A stretch of DNA of 64,000 nucleotides from Tupaia tana (GCA_026018925.1 JAKSZU010000004.1:43712233-43776232); one strand, 5' to 3'; shown: positions 55,065 to 64,000, counted from the stretch's first letter. Notes: a model not told the origin generated them from the sequence alone. Numbers and translations: made by a program.

Positions 55065-55440
55065 ATTCATTAAATTCAACAAGTGTATTTTTTGAGTCCT
55101 AGCTGTAGCCCACACACTAAATTTAATCAGTTAAAAGAAAAAGAACTATTCTCATGTAATTTACAGCCCAATAGCAGAGTTATGAATAAGAAAGAAGAGA
55201 CAGCTACATAAACTAGAGACAATATATAGTAAGTTAAATGATGATATGAGTACTTTGGAAAACTACAAAACAGGAAAAGAAAAACTGAGGTCTTGGGGGT
55301 TTACAATGTTAAATACATATTATATGAAGACCTTGTTAAGAAGGTAATATTTAAATAATTGGAATAAATGGATAAAAGTGCCATATATCCTTCTAGAGCA
55401 AGAGCAATTGAGACAGAGACATTTTCTAAAAGTTTATAAT
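55065..55440 (-). mobile_element. L2 LINE 3' region
   Basis: ATTCAACAAGTGTATTTTTT, CTCATGTAATTTACAGCCCA and GAAGACCTTGTTAAGAAGGT match antisense L2 ('attcaacaaatatttattgagc...ctcatggagcttac...gaaggc'). Confidence 0.6.
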
Positions 55441-55444
55441 TTTG

Positions 55445-56395
55445 GAAATACAGGTCTCTGTATTTCTAAGGCTCTAAGGCAGTTATTTTCAAAAGCTACT
55501 TGAGATATAGAGAAAATTTTAAAGAATCTGACATGTAGGCTATTTCTTCTCATTTAATAGAGTTAACAGAGTATTCCCAGGACAGAAAAAAAAAAGACAG
55601 GTGACCTAATTTACCCTTTTATTCACATGACAGCAGGACTTCTTGGTACACAGGCAAATTATGTTTACTAAGATGAGAGTACTTATATAAAAAGTGTTCT
55701 TAATAGGAAATTCTTAGTTGTCCATTATTTATAGTAAAACACTTAGAATCTGTGCATTTATAAGAAAGATGTGGCTTTCTGAAAAAATGTCTTCTAGGTT
55801 CTGTTATAAAAGGACTAAGTACTACCTGCTGCATGAGGTAATAATTTGGGTCCCTCACTTGGTGACTTTATCTACTCTGAGCCAGAAAGCATGTGTCCAT
55901 GTAGAAAGAGAAAGCCTGAGAGTAGCCTTGAATCTCTAGGTTGATGCCATGCTCCATCTAATATCTTGACTTGTCATATTTTTGAAATTGTTCTTAAGAT
56001 TGTGATATTAAGTAAGAGCTCTGATTCTTGTGAATTTGGCTTCAAAATCCAATCCTTTGGGTTAATCCAAGATATTAATAATATACACTCTGACATGTAT
56101 TATTAGGTGCCAGATTTCCTCAATGCTAAGTCACATATTCCTGAAGAATTGATTTTACTTGACAGTAAATCACCAAAATGTCCATTTGTTATTTATGCTT
56201 GACCAGCATCTCTGTTCCCTTTTCAGCAGTAAAATCATATTTTTTAATGGAGAACCATGCATTGCTTTTCATGTTGTTCTATTGGGATTATCAATCAAAT
56301 TTTGTTCACCTATTCACCACTAGCTTTACTTTTTCAAGGAGCAGCACATAATTAAGGCCAACCAATTAAGTTATCTCTGGGGGTACTTAATTTTT
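55445..56395. other. AT-rich unassigned sequence
   Basis: A 73-codon frame (55,718-55,939) has no domain signature; nothing else recognised. Confidence 0.4.
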
Positions 56396-56397
56396 TA

Positions 56398-56612
56398 TGT
56401 TTATTTTTTCTTTCATAAGAATGAGAGAAAGAAAGAGAGAGAAAAACAAGCACCCTCAACATCTTACATCATGATACAACCTTCCCTTCTCCAGCCCTCT
56501 GAGCGAGTCAAGATTACAAGCACATGCATTCAGTAAGTCAAAGTCAACAAGAGAACCAAACCCTTGATCTCCATGTGGATCCAGCATCACTTGAACAACT
56601 CATTAAATATTT
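56398..56612 (-). mobile_element. tRNA-derived SINE, family B
   Basis: Antisense: TTATTTTTTCTTTCATAAGA, GAAAAACAAGCACCCTCAAC, TCCAGCCCTCTGAGCGAGTC, CTTGATCTCCATGTGGATCC and AGCATCACTTGAACAACTC. Same order as the 53.9-kb copy. Confidence 0.7.
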
Positions 56613-56619
56613 TTTAAGA

Positions 56620-57073
56620 GAGATTTTTGCAAATAATGCCACAGTAAACACAGATGTACCAGTACTTTTCCAACTGACTATTCCGAGCCTTTGGGTAGAT
56701 ATCCAGAAGTGGAATTGCATGGAAGATTTACTGCTAAGCAAAGCAAGCCATACTATGAAAGAGAGACACTGTATGCCCCCCCCCCCTTAATATATACCAA
56801 ATGTCCACACTCTATGGCAAAAACTGAAAGACTGGGAGATATAAAATCATGGAGACAATGTGAGAGGAGCGTGGGAAATGGGGGCGGTATGAGGGAGGGA
56901 ATCAAGGGGAAAAAGAAACAAGCAGAACATTTAAGTTACACAAAAATGGAAAAGTATCTGTTCATGTTAACCTGCATAATAACATCTTTAACTGGACTAA
57001 TATAGAGTGCATTTATGCTGGAAAAATTCATTTCACAAGCTGTAATAATATACAGTGATTGAATGTATAAAAA
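56620..57073 (+). mobile_element. L1 with 5' inversion (twin priming)
   Basis: 56,625-56,718 is antisense L1 (GCAAATAATGCCACAGTAAA, AGAAGTGGAATTGC), matching the antisense copy near 51,198-51,290. From about 56,719 the sequence switches to sense L1 (CTGCTAAGCAAAGCAAGCCA, TGGAAAAGTATCTGTTCATG) and runs through the 3' UTR to an A-rich tail at 57,060-57,075. It includes a C11 run near 56,777. Confidence 0.85.
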
Positions 57074-57075
57074 AT

Positions 57076-57330
57076 AAATGAGAGATTGTTGCTATTGGAT
57101 GTATATGCTCACCAGAGACATAGAAAGAGACAGAGAGAGAGAAAGTGAGAAACCAACCCCAAGGAAGATGCCCACATCACAATTCCTTCTCCTCCATTCT
57201 CCTCTCAGGATTTTAGGCATTCATGTGCATGTGCCCAGAGTGAATTTCAAGCTGTTGGGTCTGGGACTTGAACTGCAGTCAACAATGTGGGAGTCCAGCA
57301 CCTCAACCTTATGCCACCTGTTGGCCCCAT
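57076..57330 (-). mobile_element. tRNA-derived SINE, family A, abutting an L1 tail
   Basis: Antisense: GAGATTGTTGCTATTGGATG, AGAGAGAAAGTGAGAAACCA, CCTTCTCCTCCATTCTCCTC, GACTTGAACTGCAGTCAACA and ATGCCACCTGTTGGCCCC. Confidence 0.87.
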
Positions 57331-57441
57331 TAAATTTTAATTACAGTAACATAGGGAGAAAACTTAGAGTCAATGGCAGTATTCTCAAGGTATTATTTAT
57401 TCATTCCTGTTCTTTAGATTTCTTAAATTATCTTATTGAAG

Positions 57442-58000
57442 CCTTTTGGCCAGAACTGCCATCTTCCAGTAATTAACCAAAATGATGAACACAAGGCAAA
57501 GAGGAGAGGCATTTGATACATGTTCTCTAGGCCTTTTAGAAAACATAGAGTGGTTCCTTTGGCAACATATATGTGAATCTACACGAAAGGTGATATTGTA
57601 GACATCAAGGGAATGGGTACTGTTCAAAAAGGAATGACCCACAAATGTTACCATGGCAAAACTGGAAGAGTCTACAGTGTTAACCAGCATGCTGTTGGCA
57701 TTGTTGTGAACAAACAAGTTAAGGGCAAGATTCTTGCCAAGAGAATTAATGTGTATACTGTGTATATTAAGCATTCTAAGAGCAGAGATAGCTTCCTAAA
57801 ACATGTCAAGGTAAGTGACCATAAAAAGAAGGAAGCCAAAGAGAAAGTTAACTGTGTTCAACTAAAGTACCAGCCTGCTCCACCCAGAGGACACTTTGTG
57901 AGAACCAATGGAAAGGAGCCTGAGCTATTGGAACCTATTCCCTATGAATTCATGGCTTGATGGGTGTTAAAAATAAACTAATCTGTGATCTACAAAAAAA
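57442..58000 (+). pseudogene. RPL21P: Processed RPL21 pseudogene (full-length retrocopy)
   Basis: Intronless copy of the 60S ribosomal protein L21 mRNA. The 5' UTR (CCTTTTGGCCAGAACTGCCA) precedes an ATG at 57,482. A one-base deletion near 57,495 shifts the frame after four codons. From Met45 onward (57,613) the frame is open for 115 codons to the normal stop at 57,958-57,960, with [20 protein letters not shown] at its start and [14 protein letters not shown] at its end; one codon is lost near [10 protein letters not shown]. The 3' UTR has AATAAA at 57,972 and a short A tail (57,994-58,000). The 15-bp TSD ATTRTCTTATTGAAG (57,427-57,441 and 58,001-58,015, one mismatch) marks L1-mediated insertion. 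Not expected to make functional L21: the N terminus is out of frame. Confidence 0.97.
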
Positions 58001-58015
58001 ATTGTCTTATTGAAG

Positions 58016-58425
58016 ATGTGACTACAGTGAAATAAACTGTTCTTGATTTGAAATAGGCATATATATTTTAGATCTCAGATATATGAAAGGCAATGTATAA
58101 CATCAAATAAAAGTCTCATTATCTTAAATTTATTATTCATCTAGAACCACCTATATAGTAGACTAGCATGCAATAGTACTTTGACACGAAAGAATATAAA
58201 CAGAAATGATTATCTGACTTCAGTAGAATTATTAGCTTATTAAAATCCAGAATCATAGATCTCATCTGGTTTTATAAATTTGTCTTGTTACAAAAACCCT
58301 AGTGTTTTCCAAAGAATGGGAATAATTAGAACAAACTGAATTAGAGAAGTCCTATATTTTTAGCATAACTAACAGACTGCATCTCAACTTTTGAATAGCC
58401 TGTAAATAGAATTCCTTTCTCTGGG
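58016..58425. other. AT-rich unassigned sequence
   Basis: Nothing recognised. Confidence 0.4.
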
Positions 58426-58427
58426 AA

Positions 58428-58437
58428 TGAGAGAGAG

Positions 58438-58477
<40 letters not shown>

Positions 58478-58478
58478 T
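58428..58478. repeat. (GA)n(GT)n microsatellite
   Basis: GAGAGAGAGAGAGTGTGTGT followed by about 18 further GT units. Confidence 0.97.
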
Positions 58479-58479
58479 T

Positions 58480-59427
58480 TGTGTAAAGGTGGACTTAAGA
58501 AATTCAAGGTAAAAGATGAGAAGGGATGGAAAAGTAAACAAACTACACATTAAATTACACCCTAAAAAATAAATTTAAGCAAGTCCCTGAACATTAAACA
58601 CAGATAAAGATTTGGCTACAGGAAAAAAAAAAAATGGAAAGTATGGAGAACAAGATGTGGTAGATTTGAAAAAATGTTCCTTCTCAAAGTGAGGTTGATA
58701 CAGAGAAGAAAACAGACAATGAAGGAAGCAAAGGAACTAAGATTGTACCAAAATAAAATAAAAACAAGACTCATCAATACTTCACCTTGATCACACCCCT
58801 AGCACCATCTCTTTCAGTTACAACACTTCACTGTGGACTTTTAAACTAAGGACTTATTACAGGAAATTAATTGAAATAAGAAACAGTCCTACAAAACTAA
58901 TGCAAAAAAAAAAAAAAAAAAAAAAAAGGAAAGAAAGAAAAACGAGGACACATAAGTAAATCCTTCCTGTTAACACTCTCCCTCCCAAACATGTCCTCAA
59001 ATAGGAATTTAGATAAAGAGTTATGATTCAGAAAATTTAAAATAAATAGCAGAAATGAACAAGAAAAGCTGGAAGAAATGAAGCAAGCATTAAACTCAAC
59101 AAATAAATAGGAAGAAAGGAAGAAATTATACTATAAATGCAAACTAAAGTAACAGTCACCAAAGAGAGAAGAGATTAAGCAAGAATTTAAGGTCAACAAA
59201 GATTAAAAAAAAATGGGAGGGGGTAGGTGATTAATATAAGAAAAAAATTAAGAAGAAAATGGAAGAAACAGAAGATTGACAAAAAGGGTAAATCATATGT
59301 ATTATCAATACTCCTTTAAAAATTAAAATACTATAATAGAAACTCAAAAGTGAAATTGCTTTTTAAAGAAAATTCCCAAGAACTGCAAGAACTGAAATTA
59401 TAGTTTGAAAGATTGCATTTGCTACTG

Positions 59428-59485
<58 letters not shown>

Positions 59486-60025
59486 CCAAGTATAGTCTGT
59501 TTTACTATATGTTCTAATAAAATAATCAAAAATTAAAGTTTTTTAAAAATCTACATGAAAAAATATGAACTTCACAAAGGCAAGATAAATACGCTAGTGT
59601 TAGTTTTCTCAAAAAACAACATACAAGGCAATAAAAGAGAAGCAATTTCAAGAAACTTAAGCAAACCAGCATAAACCAATAAGCTGCTCTTCCAGTATCA
59701 AGTCAATAGGAAAACAGCATTAAGAGTGCTGGAACTCAGTGAATATCATTTACATGTGTTTTTCTATGGAATCAATCAGAACAAAGACCAATAAACTTCT
59801 CTCTGAAATGATTGTGAATAAATATTTTAGGCTTTGGAAGTCATTTGGTCTCTATAAAAATTAGTGCACAAAGAATACATAAAGAAATCATCACTAATGT
59901 ACTTTGAGAAAAACTTTATTCATAAAAGCAGGGAGTGGGCCAAATTTAGCCTATAAGCCTTAGTTTTTCCCCATATAAGAGGGTGATCTTCTTCCAATAA
60001 AATAGTGAAAACCTTTTGAAAGTAC
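58480..60025. other. A-rich unassigned sequence with long A runs
   Basis: Contains A12 near 58,622, A24 near 58,904-58,927 and a pure A52 at 59,430-59,481. The rest is purine-rich; no gene or named repeat can be supported. Confidence 0.45.
59430..59481. repeat. Uninterrupted A52 homopolymer
   Basis: Fifty-two consecutive A residues. No recognisable retroelement body lies directly upstream. Confidence 0.95.
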
Positions 60026-60029
60026 TAGG

Positions 60030-60210
60030 ATGAGGCTAGCAGGTGGGCGTGTTGGATAACATACTGAATTCCCAAATGGCCGACTGCAGTTTGAGTCTCA
60101 GACCTTGAGGCTTGGTTTTGCACTTTTCCTCTCTCTCTTCTCTTTCTCTTGTGTCTCTCTCTGGTGAGTGCATTTACCCTATAGCAAATTGTAAAAAATA
60201 ATAATAGATG
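60030..60210 (+). mobile_element. tRNA-derived SINE, family A, short subfamily
   Basis: GAGGCTAGCAGGTGGGCGTG start, GACTGCAGTTTGAGTCTCAG B box, TTGAGGCTTGGTTTTGCACT junction without the central block, CT-rich part, and GCATTTACCCTATAGCAAAT, so this copy keeps the CCCTATAGC end. Confidence 0.83.
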
Positions 60211-60424
60211 AAATTAAATAAAAATTCTTTTTAAAAAAAGTACTAGTAGAACTTTTAAAAAAATTCTTTAAAAAAAAAAAACTTCTTTAGGGTTAAACTA
60301 AAGCAATGTTAGTGTCATGAATTGAAACATAATCTGTAAATACCACATGTTCTGAAAAGGAGAAAAAATTCAAACTTTTTAAAGGACGGAAAAAAAGGGG
60401 ACAAATAGAAAAATAATAGATTCT

Positions 60425-60613
60425 TGGGGGTGGATGATTATGCAGTGGTAAAATGCACCTCTTCAAGAAGCTGACTCACATGGCGGGGGGGTTCTGGATT
60501 TATGTCCAAAGACCTAAGTGAGTATGCCAGGCACGTATGTACCCAGGCTGGCTGAAGCTATAGGTGGATCTTGGCATCAAGACCAAATGGAAGTATTTTC
60601 TTTTACTCTGTGT

Positions 60614-60654
<41 letters not shown>

Positions 60655-60690
60655 TGCCTCTCGCTCTCTCTCTCATAGAAGAAATAATTT
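60425..60690 (+). mobile_element. tRNA-derived SINE, family B, with embedded (TG)n
   Basis: GGGTGGATGATTATGCAGTG start, GTAAAATGCACCTCTTCAAG, GGTTCTGGATTTATGTCC, CAGGCACGTATGTACCCAGG, GTGGATCTTGGCATCAAGAC, (TG)n at 60,609-60,653, CTCTCTCTCTCATAGAAGAA end. Close partner of the 62.7-kb copy. Confidence 0.78.
60609..60653. repeat. (TG)n microsatellite
   Basis: About 20 TG units within the family-B SINE, one GA interruption. Confidence 0.97.
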
Positions 60691-60806
60691 TGAAATTATT
60701 TTTTAAATATCATAGGTTCTTGAACAGGAAATAAATAGGTGTCAAAAGAATATCATTTACAATTGATTTATTAAATAGCTGAAATTATATAAAAAATAAA
60801 ACTGAG

Positions 60807-61000
60807 GGGCCGGCAAGTGGCATGGTGGTTAAAGGCGCTGGACTCCCACATGGCCGACCACGGTCCAAGTCTCGGACCTGGTGGCTTGCTTTCTCACTTC
60901 CTCTCTCTCTCTCTGTCTCTCTCTGATCAAACTAGAAAATAATAATGATAATAATAATAAAGTTAAAACAAAATAATTCTTTAAAAAAATAAAAAAAAAT
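60807..61000 (+). mobile_element. tRNA-derived SINE, family A, short subfamily
   Basis: AGGGGCCGGCAAGTGGCATG start, GTTAAAGGCGCTGGACTCCC, CACGGTCCAAGTCTCGGACC B box, then GGTGGCTTGCTTTCTCACTT junction without the central block; tail GATCAAACTAGAAAATAATA with (AAT)n. Least-diverged short copy in the window. Confidence 0.88.
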
Positions 61001-61164
61001 AAAAATGATAAGCCTACCAAAATTATAAAAAAATAGATACACAAATATGGAAATAGACACATAAATTTACTACAACATATACAAAATAATAGGACAGAAT
61101 TGAAACCCAATGTAATTTTGATTTGCTAAATAAAGACAAACCAAATGTTATATTCTATATATGA

Positions 61165-61727
61165 GAAGCATTTAAAATGCATATTTTCAAACTATGCCTC
61201 AGATAAGAAGAGACTGATAACCAGAATAACAGGGAGCTCAAGCACTTTATCCAGGAAAAAAAAGAATCAATTAAAAGATGGGTAAATGAGCTGAACAGAC
61301 ACCTCTCTGAGGAATAAATACAAACAGCTAAAAACCATATGAAAAATGCTCAATATCCTTTATCATGAGGGAGATACAAATCAAAACAAAACCACAAGCA
61401 GACACATCACCTAACTGTAGTCAGAATGGCTAAGATTTAAAAAGAATGGTAAGTTTTGGCAAGTCTACGGGAAAAGGGAACACTCCTTTATGGTTGGTGA
61501 GAACATAAATTAGTACAATCACCATGGAGAACAAGATGGAGGTTCCTCAAAAAACTACAAATATATCTATTATATGACCTAGAGATTCCACTTTTGGGCG
61601 TCTACCCAAAAAACAGGAATAATACTTGCATATTCATGTTTACTGTGGCATTATTCACAATTTCTAAGACATGGACTCAATCCATATGTCCAAGAACAGA
61701 TGAATGGATTGAAAAATGTATGGCACA
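61165..61727 (+). mobile_element. L1 ORF2 C-terminal segment lacking its 3' end
   Basis: TTTTCAAACTATGCCTCAGA, GATGGGTAAATGAGCTGAAC, TAACTGTAGTCAGAATGGCT, CATGGACTCAATCCATATGT and ATGGATTGAAAAATGTATGG are sense ORF2-end landmarks. The L1 stops at GGCACAG where a SINE begins; the expected continuation (as at 53,112: TACTCTATGGAATACTACTT) is not found after the SINE. Confidence 0.88.
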
Positions 61728-61986
61728 GGTCCAACAGGTGACCAAGGCCCTAGACTCCCATATGGCTGACCACAGTTCAAATCCCAGACTGGCCACTTAA
61801 AACTCATGCAGGGCCTGTGTGCACACATGTTCCAAATCCCAAGAAAAGATGGAGAAGGGATCGTGGCCACCCTCTATGGGGATAATTTCTTACATTCTGT
61901 CTCTCTATCTCTCTGTCTCTCCAAAGAGCACATCTACCCTATAGCAAAAATCTCTCTCTTAAAAAAAAAAAAAAAAAAAAAAAAAA
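61728..61986 (+). mobile_element. tRNA-derived SINE, family A, fused to the L1 segment
   Basis: GTCCAACAGGTGACCAAGGC start with a small deletion in the A-box region, GACCACAGTTCAAATCCCAG B box, TTAAAACTCATGCAGGGCCT, GGGGATAATTTCTTACATTC, CTACCCTATAGCAAAAATCT and A26 tail. Confidence 0.9.
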
Positions 61987-61989
61987 TCA

Positions 61990-62670
61990 GTGTAAGGAGC
62001 AAATAAAATCCAGGAGAAATTTTGCATGTGTTGACTCCTGTTGCTGTTAAAAAGAGTAGTTAAGTTGGGGCAAATGACCTCCTATATATCAGTAGTACTC
62101 AATGTGAGACAGGGCTTCATGACCTGGTAGGGATGCCAAAGGTGAGATTAGGAAGGAGTAAAAACTGCTGAAAAGACCTTTGGTCTTCTCTGGCTCGTAT
62201 CTGTTATGCCTAATAGAGTTAAGAAGATATCATCAGTGAAAAAGTACATGTTATTATCTTCTACAAGCATTTTACTAACTTATTATTCTAAGACATGTTG
62301 ACAATGGCACTACTGTCAAAGATTTTTTGCTGTTTTGGACATTTGTTTTTGTTTTAAACTTCGACTGCATTTCTGTTCTGCTTCTATTTTATCTTTTAAA
62401 TTTTATTCTTCTGGTTAAATAATGCAGAAGAAATTTAATTTAAAAGTAATATAATTTAAAAGTAAACTTTTTCCAAATTATACATAAGCTGTTTTATAGT
62501 ATAATGTAAAAGTAAAATATAATTTAAAAGTAAAGTTTGTCCAAATTACACACCAGTTGTTTTCTCCAAAGTTATGAGAAAAATAACTTGGAATTTTTTC
62601 CAATAGAAAGAATATTATCCTCAGGATGTGATTACTTATGGAAATAATAAATACCTATTTCTAAAAGATG
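61990..62670. other. AT-rich unassigned sequence with a 68-bp imperfect repeat
   Basis: ATAATTTAAAAGTAAA recurs at 62,451 and 62,519 (period 68), each followed by a variant of TTTGTCCAAATTACACACC. Otherwise nothing recognised. Confidence 0.5.
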
Positions 62671-62674
62671 TATT

Positions 62675-62905
62675 TTAGGAGCCAGACTTTGGTCTAGGAG
62701 TAACATGGAATGTTCTGTGAGTCTGACTCATGTTGGAAGGTTCTTGATGTGGATACAACTCAAGTATGCCAGGCACATACATGCCCACAATCTGGGGCTT
62801 GCAGAGGTGGATCACAGCATCAAGACCCTGTAAGGGTCTTGATGGGATCTCTCTGTCCCTCTATGTCTCTCATTCATGGAAGAAATAATAAATAGATTTT
62901 TTTGA
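62675..62905 (+). mobile_element. tRNA-derived SINE, family B
   Basis: TAGGAGCCAGACTTTGGTCT start, GTATGCCAGGCACATACATG, GCAGAGGTGGATCACAGCAT, CAAGACCCTGTAAGGGTC, and CTCATTCATGGAAGAAATAA end. Layout identical to the 60.4-kb copy. Confidence 0.75.
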
Positions 62906-63044
62906 AAAAATATACATTTGAAACATTTATTAAACCTAGAAGTACTTCTCATTGTTTTTTTTTCTGTCTTTCTGGAGAACCATAACTAATACATTGGAGG
63001 GTCAGGTGGGGAGAAGAAACAATATAAAACTAGTTTAAATATAG

Positions 63045-63281
63045 AATCAAACCAGCTGGTTGCCTGAGGGGCTTGAGACAACTGGATCTCACATAGCCCG
63101 CCAAATGGTTTGAGTCATAGACCCGAGACCTGAAAAACATGCCAGGCATATATGTATGTGGGCCCAAAGTCCTGAAGGGAAGAAGAAATAGAAGAGAAGG
63201 GATTGTAGCATGACCATTCCCCTTGGGGGGAGGGAGGGTTAGTTCTCAATTTCTCTCTTTCTCTGATTCTATATAAAACAG
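63045..63281 (+). mobile_element. tRNA-derived SINE, family A (old)
   Basis: AAACCAGCTGGTTGCCTGAG start, AAATGGTTTGAGTCATAGAC B-box relic, GCCAGGCATATATGTATGTG, AGAAGAGAAGGGATTGTAGC, TTAGTTCTCAATTTCTCTCT; truncated end. Confidence 0.8.
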
Positions 63282-63298
63282 TTAAAAACCTGGCTACT

Positions 63299-63436
63299 CA
63301 GAAATGGTTTATTTCCTGTTGATGATGACGTGTATAGTATTCTCAACTGGACTCGTCTAAAGTGTATTTCATGTTGGGCAAATTCTCTATACAAGCAAAA
63401 TGATGTATACCAATTGAATATATATGAAAAAATAAA
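63299..63436 (+). mobile_element. L1 3' tail, about 140 bp
   Basis: TGTATAGTATTCTCAACTGG, CAAGCAAAATGATGTATACC and GAATATATATGAAAAAATAA match the terminal L1 3' UTR of the 23.7- and 53.5-kb copies. Confidence 0.75.
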
Positions 63437-63711
63437 GGGACCAGCAGATGGCATTATGGCTATGTCACTGGACTCCCATGTAGTCGACCATGGTTCGAGT
63501 CCCGGACCATGTGGCTTAAACTCACGCCGGGCGCATGTGCGTGCATGCACAAGATCCCGAGAGGAGAATGGAGGAGAAAGAATTGTGGCATGGCCATCCC
63601 CCCTGGGGGGTGGTGATTCCTCGCTTTCTGTCTCTCTGTCTCTCTCTGTCTTTCTGGCTAGCGCACGCTCCCTATAGCAAAAACCTCTCCAAAAAGAAAA
63701 AAGAAGAAAAA
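63437..63711 (+). mobile_element. tRNA-derived SINE, family A (young), after an L1 tail
   Basis: GGGACCAGCAGATGGCATTA start, GTCGACCATGGTTCGAGTCC B box, GCCGGGCGCATGTGCGTGCA, GAGGAGAATGGAGGAGAAAG, CCCTATAGCAAAAACCTCTC and an A/G-rich tail. Shares a candidate TSD with the adjoining L1 tail. Confidence 0.95.
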
Positions 63712-63845
63712 TTTAAAACCTGGATACTATATGAAGTCCTTAAATAGCAACAAGTCAACTATTCAACATAAAAGGAGCTCCATTAAATAATTTACCTACT
63801 TATCTCTTTTTCAATAATATTTATGGAAATAAATTGTGACCTATT

Positions 63846-63866
63846 GTAACTATAACTATAACTATA

Positions 63867-63906
<40 letters not shown>

Positions 63907-63955
63907 CTATAAGTATATATACAACTATAACTATGTATATAACTATAACTATATA
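63846..63955. repeat. (TATAAC)n and (AT)n microsatellites
   Basis: ACTATAACTATAACTATAAC units, then about 18 AT units (63,872-63,905), then further ACTATAACTA units. Confidence 0.95.
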
Positions 63956-64000
63956 TTTTTTCCAGCCAGGATCAAATTACTCACATGATTCTATTTAAAT

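Noticed and set aside
57613-57960. 115-codon frame as a functional RPL21 gene
   Set aside because: It is the C-terminal part of an intronless, TSD-flanked retrocopy; the first 44 codons are out of frame.
1-64000. CRISPR array, bacterial operon or phage content
   Set aside because: No regularly spaced short repeats with unique spacers and no prokaryotic gene density; all signs are of mammalian nuclear DNA.

Overview
This window looks like intergenic or intronic DNA from a placental mammal. It is AT-rich and made almost entirely of transposable-element layers, and I find no functional protein-coding gene, no host exon and no RNA gene. Two observations narrow the organism. First, the dominant young repeat is a tRNA-derived SINE of about 270 bp (5' GGGACCAGCAG, RNA polymerase III A box near TTAGCGTAATGG, B box GGTTCGAGTCC, central CC/GG-rich stem, CT-rich segment, end CCCTATAGCAAAAACCTCTCC plus poly(A)). 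It is not primate Alu, rodent B1/B2, rabbit C, carnivore SINEC or ruminant Bov. Second, degraded 7SL-RNA-derived (Alu/FLAM-like) monomers occur at about 9,774 and 13,295, which points to Euarchontoglires. Together these favour a colugo (Dermoptera), whose genome is known for tRNA-derived CYN/t-SINEs. This assignment is inference and needs a database search.

Layout. 1-16 kb: SINEs of two tRNA-derived families (called A and B here), MIR and L2 relics, an old antisense L1 (13.4-14.6 kb) and a Tigger-like DNA transposon relic (15.35-16.05 kb). 16.4-18.6 kb: a decayed LINE ORF1 unit without ORF2, best read as HAL1. 19.4-20.6 kb: a GC-richer, repeat-like block, possibly a LINE 5' UTR in antisense. 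21.4-25.2 kb: one ancient antisense L2 LINE split by successive SINE-B, mariner-type MITE, SINE-A, L1 and SINE-A insertions. 26-35 kb: L2 and L1M relics, several young SINEs with clean target-site duplications (TSDs), and a short antisense L1 tail. 35.1-35.5 kb: an antisense MaLR-type LTR. 37.7-38.8 kb: a sense L2 whose reverse transcriptase region is split by a young SINE. 40.9-42.6 kb: a decayed ERV-L-type gag-pol remnant. 43-50 kb: mostly unassigned sequence with a few SINEs and a second mariner MITE. 50.6-53.6 kb: two L1 3' ends in head-to-head orientation. 56.6-57.1 kb: a twin-primed (internally inverted) L1. 57.4-58.0 kb: a full-length processed RPL21 retropseudogene with TSDs. 60-64 kb: more SINEs and L1 tails, ending in TATAAC/AT microsatellites.

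No genes here work together in a pathway. The biology on view is retrotransposition: L1 machinery mobilising itself, HAL1-like RNA, two tRNA-SINE families and a ribosomal-protein mRNA. Several insertions carry mechanistic signatures: a SINE with poly(A) on both sides inside one TSD, a tandem SINE pair with three copies of the same 8-bp target sequence, a 3'-truncated SINE with a perfect TSD, a short SINE subfamily sharing one internal deletion, and LINE/SINE composite junctions. I did not find a new enzymatic or defence system. Repeat names rest on recognition from memory, not a database search; boundaries without a quoted TSD are approximate by tens of bases.
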